64,000 bases of DNA. It comes from Furfurilactobacillus siliginis. GTDB lineage: Bacteria; Bacillota; Bacilli; Lactobacillales; Lactobacillaceae. Position numbers and translations under genes: made by a program. A model generated the notes under the pieces. That model ran no database searches, was not told the DNA's origin, and worked only from the letters and a program-made list of their open reading frames with translations. Below are positions 58,026 through 64,000 of this stretch, piece by piece. The stretch's first letter is position 1; every line of letters begins with the position of its first letter. The stretch is from positions 184,102-248,101 of the forward strand of contig NZ_JQCB01000001.1 of assembly GCF_001437435.1 (NCBI RefSeq). The letters run 5' to 3'.

Positions 58026-59348
58026 CTACGGTTGGTTACCAGTGATCAAGTCATTGGCTAACTGCCATTTACCGTTCAAATAAACATAGTAGGTCGGCTG
58101 TAAATCAACCACTTGTTTAGAATCGTAATTATTCTCCCATTGATACCCTAAGACAATATCTTTGATCTTACTCATTGAAATACCGGCGCTAGCTAACTGA
58201 TCGAGCACTGTTTGCGTAGCTGGCACCACGACAGAGCTATGCTCATCTGCCGGTAATGGAACCTGTAAGTTTGTCAAAGTGAAATTGATTTCTTCAGTCC
58301 GTGATTGTTCATTTTTAACTTGCACGGCACCGAAGTCTGTTTGGTTAAAAATAGGAAATCCTTCAACATAAGAACGATAAGTCACGACCCGTCCATTATG
58401 TTCATTATCAAAGTAACGAATAGCGTCTAATGATAGGCCAGTGCTGGCTAATCCAGTGAAACTCTTCTGTAAATTACGGCCGAGGTCGCTGGTCATTTTC
58501 TTATTCGCATTATAATTTTCAAACGTAACCGCTCCCGTTTTATCAGCAACAGTTAACCGTTTGTAGGCACCATCGGAATAACTCGTGTGATCGCCACTCT
58601 TACGCACGTTGACCGATGTTGCCTCACCAGAATTAAGCAATGATGTGACAAAGAAGTTCGCATTCTGTTGCCCAATCAAATAACTGTAACGAGGAATGTG
58701 CACCTGCCCGTTATAAAGCGTTAGAGTGTGATCCTTAAAGACTTCCTGATTCACTTCGTACTGCTGCTTACCTTTAGCTAACACTTCACGAACATGGGCC
58801 AGTTTTTGCCGAACCGCCGTAATTTTATAAACGGTCTGTGAATCATCATTCAGCAGATATAATTCACCGGGTTTATTCGTCGAAAAGACAATTCGAGAAA
58901 ATTTGGCGGATGGCGACATCAATAACGATTGCTCATAAGACCGATTAAATATTGACCGGCCAATATTATCCGCATAGTTCAACTGAACCGTATTTTTACG
59001 CTGCAACAGTGACTTATACGTATCCTTATCGCCTTGACTCACCTTGCGAAAGTTCGTCATACGCCAATTTCGAATCTCATCCTTTAAAGTCGTTACTAAG
59101 TTCAACTTTGCGTTGTAGAGCGACTCACTGGTACCCTGTCCATTGGTTAGAATCACCTGCGTTGGTAGATAAATATCATCAATATCACGCGTCGTCACTG
59201 TCGCATGCGTCGAATTGGACGAAGACGTCGTGCCGGACCGGTCATACCGTGCCGGATTTGTCCAAATCAACATGGATAACAGGATACTAACAACAATAAG
59301 CAGGAATAAGATAATGGGTAACAACGATCGTTTAATTTTAATCCACAT
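58026..59348 (-). CDS. yycH: WalK regulator YycH
   Basis: Second membrane-anchored regulator of WalK. The 440-residue protein starts MWIKIKRSLLPIILFLL with one N-terminal membrane segment, and the rest is the extracellular YycH domain. The ATG at 59348 lies inside the end of walK (11-bp overlap) with GAGGAGG nine bases upstream; the longer frame upstream is simply antisense-free walK overlap and is not used. YycH and YycI form a complex with the WalK membrane part. Confidence 0.94.
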   Translation of the reverse strand: MWIKIKRSLLPIILFLLIVVSILLSMLIWTNPARYDRSGTTSSSNSTHATVTTRDIDDIYLPTQVILTNGQGTSESLYNAKLNLVTTLKDEIRNWRMTNFRKVSQGDKDTYKSLLQRKNTVQLNYADNIGRSIFNRSYEQSLLMSPSAKFSRIVFSTNKPGELYLLNDDSQTVYKITAVRQKLAHVREVLAKGKQQYEVNQEVFKDHTLTLYNGQVHIPRYSYLIGQQNANFFVTSLLNSGEATSVNVRKSGDHTSYSDGAYKRLTVADKTGAVTFENYNANKKMTSDLGRNLQKSFTGLASTGLSLDAIRYFDNEHNGRVVTYRSYVEGFPIFNQTDFGAVQVKNEQSRTEEINFTLTNLQVPLPADEHSSVVVPATQTVLDQLASAGISMSKIKDIVLGYQWENNYDSKQVVDLQPTYYVYLNGKWQLANDLITGNQP

Positions 59349-61191
59349 CCCAATCATCCTCCTCAAATTGCTCGAATGGTAAGGAAATGTAGAACGTCGA
59401 ACCCTTGCCTTCAGTACTATCAACCCAAATTCGGCCACCCAACATTTGGATAACTTCCTTTGAAATTGCTAATCCCAATCCGGTACCACCTTGAGCCCGC
59501 GCCCGTGCTTTATCAACTCGATAGAATCGATCAAAGATATGCGTCAAATCTTTGCGTGGAATACCTAATCCTTCATCAGAAATACTCATAATAACTTGAT
59601 TATGAGTCTCTAATAGCCGGCAGGTAATCGTACCGCCATCTGGCGAGTACTTGATGGCATTGTTCATAAGGTTATCAACGACCTGCGTAAAGCGGTCAGT
59701 ATCAATTTCGACCCATAAATCTTTACCTGTGAAATCACGTTCGATTTGATAATACTTTGCTGGGTGTTCATCAGTCTTCAGCATCATGTCAAAACGGTTC
59801 AAAATATAGTTGAACAACTCATTCAAGTTGACGGTTTCCATGTCTAACTTAGTCGTACCAGAATCCATCCGACTCAATGCCAGCAGATCGTTAACCATAC
59901 GGATCATCCGTTCAGTTTCATCTTGCGCCACCTTCAAGAACCCGGGTGCCACTTTTTGATCCTGCCATGCACCATCAACCAGTGCATCAATGTAGGACCG
60001 TACAGATGTTAACGGTGTCCGTAATTCATGTGACACGTTCGAAACGAACTGCTTCCGATCAGCATCTTCCTTTTGCTGTTCCGTCACATCATGCAGTACA
60101 CAAACAAGTCCGGAAATAAATCCCGATTCTCGCTGAATCAATGAGAACGTTGCGTGCAAAATTAGGTCGCGGCCTTCTTCTGATAAATCAAGTGCCACTT
60201 CATCCTGACTTTCCAGTAGCTCACGTAACGTGTACTGATCACGAATCTGTAATACGTCAAGGATTGAGTCGCCTTCTGCGTCTTCCTCCTCAACATTCAA
60301 AAAGTCTCTGGCCGCCGAGTTGATGATGTTGATATTTCCCCGTCGGTCAGTGGCAATAACACCATCACTCATGTGTGCCAAAACAGAGTCCAAACGCCGT
60401 CGTTCAGCTTCCGTCGACTCTTGAGCCTCTTCGACTCTAACAGACAAGTTATTAACGGCACTTGCTAGCTGACCAAGTTCGTCCGTTCCATAGACACGCA
60501 CTTGCCCAGAATAATCTCCTTGCGCAATTTGAACGGTTTGTCGCTTCATTTCATCAATCGGTCGCGTTATTGCCCGGGAAATAACGATCGACATAAACAA
60601 CCCTAAGACAATTGCCACTAGTGCTGCCGACAGATAGATCAGCGTAATCTTATTGACGTTTTGGTAAACACCTTCCAGTGAAGCACGAACGTACAGAACT
60701 CCAACCAAGGTGTTCCCATTACTACCGGACGAATTTAATAGCGGTACCACTGACACATAGTACCGATTATTATCACGGGTATCGTAAATATCCCGTTGAT
60801 AAGAACGGTTATTATAAATTGCATTCTTAATATTGCTATCAGTTGTCTTCTGACCAACAACAGTTTGATCATTAACATTACTGGTTCCACGAATCGTCCC
60901 TTTGTTATCAATAACTCGAATTTCAGTGATATTGGGGTTATTGACTTCGGTCAGGATACTGCGAATCCGTGTATTTGCAGCCGACGTATTATTACGCATC
61001 AACTGATCAGATAATGAATTATCAATGTAAGCTTGTAATTGTACCTGTTGTTTAAAGGTACTCAGATTTTGCCGCTCTAATTGGCGAACGAAAAAAGCCC
61101 CGACGATTTCCAGCGTAATCAACAACATCAGGGCGAAAACAAGCGCTATTTTAAAATTAATGGATTGAAAAAAACGAATCTTTTTATTCAC
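59338..61191 (-). CDS. walK: Sensor histidine kinase WalK (VicK)
   Basis: Essential cell-wall sensor kinase. The 617-residue protein has two membrane segments (about residues 13-32 and 180-200) enclosing a PDC-like extracellular domain. These are followed by HAMP, a PAS domain (about 265-370), the HisKA box SHELRTPLTS with the phosphorylated His near residue 388, and the ATP-binding domain with N box, GLGIP and GGTGLGLAIS. The two membrane segments and extracellular loop are the Bacillus/Lactobacillus type, not the single-pass streptococcal VicK. GTG start with AGGAG. Confidence 0.97.
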   Translation of the reverse strand: MNKKIRFFQSINFKIALVFALMLLITLEIVGAFFVRQLERQNLSTFKQQVQLQAYIDNSLSDQLMRNNTSAANTRIRSILTEVNNPNITEIRVIDNKGTIRGTSNVNDQTVVGQKTTDSNIKNAIYNNRSYQRDIYDTRDNNRYYVSVVPLLNSSGSNGNTLVGVLYVRASLEGVYQNVNKITLIYLSAALVAIVLGLFMSIVISRAITRPIDEMKRQTVQIAQGDYSGQVRVYGTDELGQLASAVNNLSVRVEEAQESTEAERRRLDSVLAHMSDGVIATDRRGNINIINSAARDFLNVEEEDAEGDSILDVLQIRDQYTLRELLESQDEVALDLSEEGRDLILHATFSLIQRESGFISGLVCVLHDVTEQQKEDADRKQFVSNVSHELRTPLTSVRSYIDALVDGAWQDQKVAPGFLKVAQDETERMIRMVNDLLALSRMDSGTTKLDMETVNLNELFNYILNRFDMMLKTDEHPAKYYQIERDFTGKDLWVEIDTDRFTQVVDNLMNNAIKYSPDGGTITCRLLETHNQVIMSISDEGLGIPRKDLTHIFDRFYRVDKARARAQGGTGLGLAISKEVIQMLGGRIWVDSTEGKGSTFYISLPFEQFEEDDWDVD

Positions 61192-61211
61192 AATCAGGAT
61201 TGCTCCTAAAG

Positions 61212-61922
61212 TTAGTCAGTTTCAGGGTTTCTCAAGTAGTACCCAACACCACGACGCGTTACTAGCCAAGCTGGGTGACTTGGTGTGTCTTCGACTTTTT
61301 CACGAAGACGCCGCATGGTCACATCAACTGTCCGAACATCCCCAAAGTAGTCGTAACCCCAAACCGTTTGCAGTAAGTGTTCACGAGTCATTACTTGGCC
61401 AATATGCTGTGCAAGGTAATATAGTAATTCAAACTCACGGTGGGTCAATTCAATATCATCCCCACGCTTAGAAACCATGTAGGCATCTGGATCGACCTTT
61501 AAATCACCGATTTCAATACTATTTGATTCACTTTCATCAGCCGCCGCGTTTTTAACGACCGTATCCTGACGACGTAGGTTGGCCTTAACCCGGGCCACTA
61601 GTTCACGATTTGAGAATGGCTTAGTAACATAGTCATCTGCACCAAGTTCTAGACCCAGCACCTTATCGATTTCTGAATCTTTAGCCGTCACCATGATGAT
61701 TGGCGTCGTGTACTTAGTCCGTACCCGTCGTGCAACCTCTAGGCCATCAATTTTAGGCAACATCAAATCTAATAAGATTAAGTCTGGTTGCTCTTCATCA
61801 ACCTTGTCGACGGCTTCTTCACCATCGGCCGCGGTTACAACTTCATAGCCTTCTTTTTCCAAATTGAATTTGATAATATCTGAAATAGGTTTTTCGTCAT
61901 CAACTACTAAAATCTTACTCAT
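61212..61922 (-). CDS. walR: Response regulator WalR (VicR)
   Basis: OmpR-type response regulator that controls autolysins and other wall genes. The 236-residue protein has a receiver domain with phosphorylated Asp52 (LILLDLMLP) and Lys in TKPFSN, and a winged-helix C-terminal domain ([30 protein letters not shown]). The ATG at 61922 has GGAGG; five upstream codons are dropped. First gene of walRK-yycHI-walJ. Confidence 0.98.
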   Translation of the reverse strand: MSKILVVDDEKPISDIIKFNLEKEGYEVVTAADGEEAVDKVDEEQPDLILLDLMLPKIDGLEVARRVRTKYTTPIIMVTAKDSEIDKVLGLELGADDYVTKPFSNRELVARVKANLRRQDTVVKNAAADESESNSIEIGDLKVDPDAYMVSKRGDDIELTHREFELLYYLAQHIGQVMTREHLLQTVWGYDYFGDVRTVDVTMRRLREKVEDTPSHPAWLVTRRGVGYYLRNPETD

Positions 61923-61999
61923 ACAGATTTCCTCCACAGGAATGTTTGATTTAATAAATTGTCCGAATCGCTGTTTACATTAATAGAACAGCCGAGTAC

Positions 62000-62005
62000 A
62001 TTATA
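62000..62005 (-). promoter_or_regulatory. Candidate wal operon promoter (extended -10)
   Basis: Minus-strand TGATATAAT, an extended -10 about 75 bp before walR. No good -35. The remaining 62006-62180 stretch has no gene and no other feature I can name. Confidence 0.45.
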
Positions 62006-62182
62006 TCACAGCATACTGCAGCGCATTTATTCGACACCTGTTCCCATTAGCAGACGCCTGTTATTACTGAATTCATTCATTTAAGTAAGATACAGATTCC
62101 TTGTGTTTCATTAATGTAACGGAGTGCTACTCCCACACTCGTTTTGCTAATTCAGACTTTTAAAGTTTTTTTCGAAAACTTG

Positions 62183-62211
62183 TTGTCAGGGTTTGGAGCG
62201 TATGATATTAT
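62183..62211 (+). promoter_or_regulatory. Promoter of the tRNA gene
   Basis: TTGTCA, 17-bp spacer, TATTAT, ending 19 bp before the tRNA. Confidence 0.75.
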
Positions 62212-62230
62212 ATAAAAGTTGAATTGATAT

Positions 62231-62303
62231 GGATCGCTAGCTCAGCTGGCAGAGCAACGGACTCTTAATCCGTGGGTCCAGGGTTCGATCCCCTGGCGAT
62301 CCA
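62231..62303 (+). tRNA. tRNA-Lys, anticodon CTT
   Basis: 73-nt cloverleaf: acceptor GGATCGC with GCGATCC, D-arm with AGCTCAGCTGG, anticodon loop CTCTTAA giving CUU (decodes AAG lysine codons), T-arm with GGTTCGATCCC. The CCA end is not encoded. Single gene with its own promoter and terminator. Confidence 0.97.
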
Positions 62304-62315
62304 TCAAAAACGATT

Positions 62316-62363
62316 AATCACCAACTACGCTGCGTTAAATCGCCGTGGTTGGTGATTTTTTTG
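62316..62363 (+). terminator. Terminator after tRNA-Lys
   Basis: AATCACCAAC pairs with GTTGGTGATT, then a long T run. Confidence 0.92.
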
Positions 62364-62494
62364 TGGACAATACAATCCCCAAATTTTAGCTAATTAGTGC
62401 AAGCGGCGAACTCAATAATTCTAAGTATCAAATATATATGATTGCTAGTCCAAACACTGACGACTGTAAAAGCTGAAACTTTTAAGGTGAAACT

Positions 62495-63325
62495 ATGAAA
62501 AAAACATTTGGCTGGCTTCTTGTTGCTTTAGTCCTCACTGGCTTACTTTTTGCTTCAATAAATTCAAGTAAACATCCGGATAAAAATAAAAGCGCGGAAC
62601 GGTTATTTCTAAACACCGATAAGAAGATCTATCATGTCAGCGCGGGTGAAGACTCAGCCAGAATACATGTTACGGCAACTACTGGTGCAACCATTTCAAT
62701 GCCAAACGGCGAAGATGAAAATCATAAAATAAAAGGTTCAAATGGTTATATTTTTGACTATCCTGCAAGTGATGTGACAGATAAGCTAACATTCGTCGCA
62801 AAATATAAAGGACAAACAAAATATATCGACGTACTAGTAAAGCCTTCTGCATCTTTCATCTCATCAGACGAATCAAAAGACAATCAGTATACAACAGCAT
62901 CAAGCTCATCCTCGACATCCTTCACAGATAATGCTTCGTCCGCAACTGCTCCCAACCATTATTCCGGATCAAATAATCTGGTTTATGGAAAGTTAACTAC
63001 AGACGTAAAAAGTCTTCCAGGTGGCGCATTTAAAGATAAATCCATGACCTACGTGACATACGGAGTTGATAAGGATAAAACGATTGACGTTGTGAAAGAA
63101 AATTTTTCTGATTTACCCTTAGATCCACAATTAGATTCGGATTCAATAGACGAACATATCCACGATTTTATGGAAAGAGATGCTGCTAAGATAAGTTCAC
63201 CGTCTGACAATCAAGACATTTATCTATCTCCTTCAATCAACAAAAAGTATCAAGTTGACTTCACAAAAAACGACGATAATAACATAACTATGATTATTAT
63301 CAGACGAGAAGATATTAATGAATAG
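62495..63325 (+). CDS. Membrane-anchored extracellular protein, unknown function
   Basis: A 276-residue protein with a basic start and one hydrophobic segment (about residues 5-22), either an uncleaved anchor or a signal peptide; no lipobox Cys. The next 100 residues look like a beta-sandwich (IHVTATTGATISMP and TDKLTFVAKYKGQTKYIDVLV). After that comes a Ser/Thr-rich linker (about 125-150) and a C-terminal acidic domain. AT-rich with many AAA and AAT codons, unlike the core genes next to it. Ribosome binding site AAGGTG. Not recognised; a surface-exposed role is likely. Confidence 0.78.
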   Translation: MKKTFGWLLVALVLTGLLFASINSSKHPDKNKSAERLFLNTDKKIYHVSAGEDSARIHVTATTGATISMPNGEDENHKIKGSNGYIFDYPASDVTDKLTFVAKYKGQTKYIDVLVKPSASFISSDESKDNQYTTASSSSSTSFTDNASSATAPNHYSGSNNLVYGKLTTDVKSLPGGAFKDKSMTYVTYGVDKDKTIDVVKENFSDLPLDPQLDSDSIDEHIHDFMERDAAKISSPSDNQDIYLSPSINKKYQVDFTKNDDNNITMIIIRREDINE

Positions 63326-63342
63326 AGCATACATTCAAATCA

Positions 63343-63373
63343 AAAAAGCCTTCTAACTTCCCAGAAGGCTTTT
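63343..63373 (+). terminator. Terminator after the surface protein
   Basis: AAAAGCCTTCT pairs with AGAAGGCTTTT. Confidence 0.9.
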
Positions 63374-63433
63374 ACTAGACTGACACTGTTATCTAACTAT
63401 ATTCGTTTCATTGCAGATCAGTATTACTAGATA

Positions 63434-63463
63434 AGCTGCCGACTTTATGTGGGCAGCTTTTTT
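63434..63463 (+). terminator. Second hairpin near the permease 3' end
   Basis: GCTGCC with GGCAGC around a 12-nt interior, followed by TTTTTT on the plus strand. On the minus strand it could still slow transcription leaving the permease gene. Confidence 0.6.
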
Positions 63464-63473
63464 CTTTGAAAAT

Positions 63474-64000
63474 TTACTTCGAATTCAGTGCCAGCACAAT
63501 AAAGTTCAACAAAAACAGGGCTGTAATCACCCACAAAATCGGGCTAATCTCATTAAACTTACGCTTCGCCGCTTTAACTAAGATATAGAAGATGAACCCA
63601 GCCGCAATTCCATATGAAATTGAATATGAGAATGCCATAAAGGCAGCCGTGAAAAAGGCTGGCACCGCAATTTCTGTATCTGCCCAGTTGATCATTTTAA
63701 ACTCATTCATCATCATAATACCGACGACAATCAAAATTGGCGCTGTCGCTGCGCCAGGAATGACGTTTACAAAGGGTGCAAATACCAACGAAAATGCGAA
63801 ACCAGCGGCCACAGTCCTGCGGTTAGCCCTGTCCGCCCACCAGCTTTAATGCCGGCAGAAGCCTCAATAAATGTCGTCGTATTCGACGTTCCCAGAATCC
63901 CAGCAAACATCGTGGCAAACGTATCGGAAACAAGGCCTCGGTCCATCTTCGACTTAAAACCTTTACCTTCATAGAACTCTTTTTGATCGGCAGCAGAGAA
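63474..64000 (-). pseudogene. NCS2/AzgA-type purine permease, C-terminal part, frameshifted and cut by window edge
   Basis: The minus strand encodes the C-terminal part of a guanine/hypoxanthine-type permease. From the window edge the frame reads through GTSNTTTFIEASAGIKAGGRTGLT, an AzgA signature region, then loses frame between 63820 and 63812. The following frame continues correctly with VAAGFAFSLVFAPFVNVIPG and several membrane segments to the stop at 63474. A shift of one base (or two in the other direction) restores the family sequence. This is either a broken gene or a sequencing error. The gene extends beyond 64000. Confidence 0.82.

Overview
The window is a chromosomal segment of a low-to-mid GC Firmicute, almost certainly a member of the Lactobacillaceae. 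The signs are the walRKHIJ/htrA/rlmH set, lactobacillus-type intergenic hairpins built on GGGACA/TGTCCC, strong AGGAGG ribosome binding sites, many HxlR/MarR/PadR-controlled oxidoreductases and drug exporters, and a riboflavin operon with an FMN riboswitch. I cannot name the species. Seven parS-like sites, a dense DnaA-box cluster and the walRK operon place it near the replication origin. Because most genes lie on the minus strand, oriC is probably beyond the right-hand end. No prophage, insertion sequence, rRNA or CRISPR array was seen. One tRNA is present.

Layout. 0-13 kb: an aldo/keto reductase, map, a DUF2252 protein, dps, a stand-alone plasmid-initiator-like (Rep_3) domain, an MFS exporter, a second aldo/keto reductase with an HxlR regulator, a fumarate-reductase flavoprotein, an ABC-F ATPase, and a zinc-type dehydrogenase broken by an in-frame stop. 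13-21 kb: MarR, an Fe-S-type protein, ribDEBAH behind its riboswitch (ribD frameshifted at a T run), an OhrR-like MarR, and a peptide-binding lipoprotein whose leader holds a cysteine-rich mini-ORF. 21-28.5 kb: a highly expressed iron alcohol dehydrogenase, an AT-rich reverse transcriptase with a long structured leader, and sbcCD. 28.5-43.9 kb: exporters and dehydrogenases with local PadR/TetR/MarR regulators, a deformylase-like protein, small membrane proteins, yaaA, a Tet(M)-like GTPase, proline iminopeptidase and a GNAT enzyme. 43.9-48 kb: a solitary type IV restriction-like gene, DUF1697, a DUF2075 helicase, an OB-fold protein and rlmH. 48-64 kb: a DnaA-box cluster, htrA, a 6-kb redox cassette (SDR-ABM-ABM, glcU-gdh-OYE and three HxlR-type regulators), then walJ-yycI-yycH-walK-walR, tRNA-Lys, a secreted or anchored protein and the frameshifted end of a purine permease.

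How the parts fit. The core functions are cell-wall stress control (walRK, htrA), N-terminal protein processing (map, def-like), flavin synthesis and DNA repair. Between them sit small regulator-plus-enzyme units for quinone, electrophile and drug stress. The flavin-dependent enzymes (fumarate reductase, OYE) depend on the riboflavin operon, and gdh-glcU could supply NAD(P)H to the OYE. The two AT-rich genes, the reverse transcriptase and the MrcB_N/DUF3883 protein, look like acquired antiphage genes. The reverse transcriptase with its roughly 320-nt structured leader is the best candidate for an undescribed system.

Three genes (dehydrogenase, ribD, purine permease) are broken by single small changes, so assembly error must be excluded before calling them decayed. 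Five copies of a long perfect-hairpin repeat, often joined through a conserved linker to a short GGGACA hairpin, lie in intergenic gaps.
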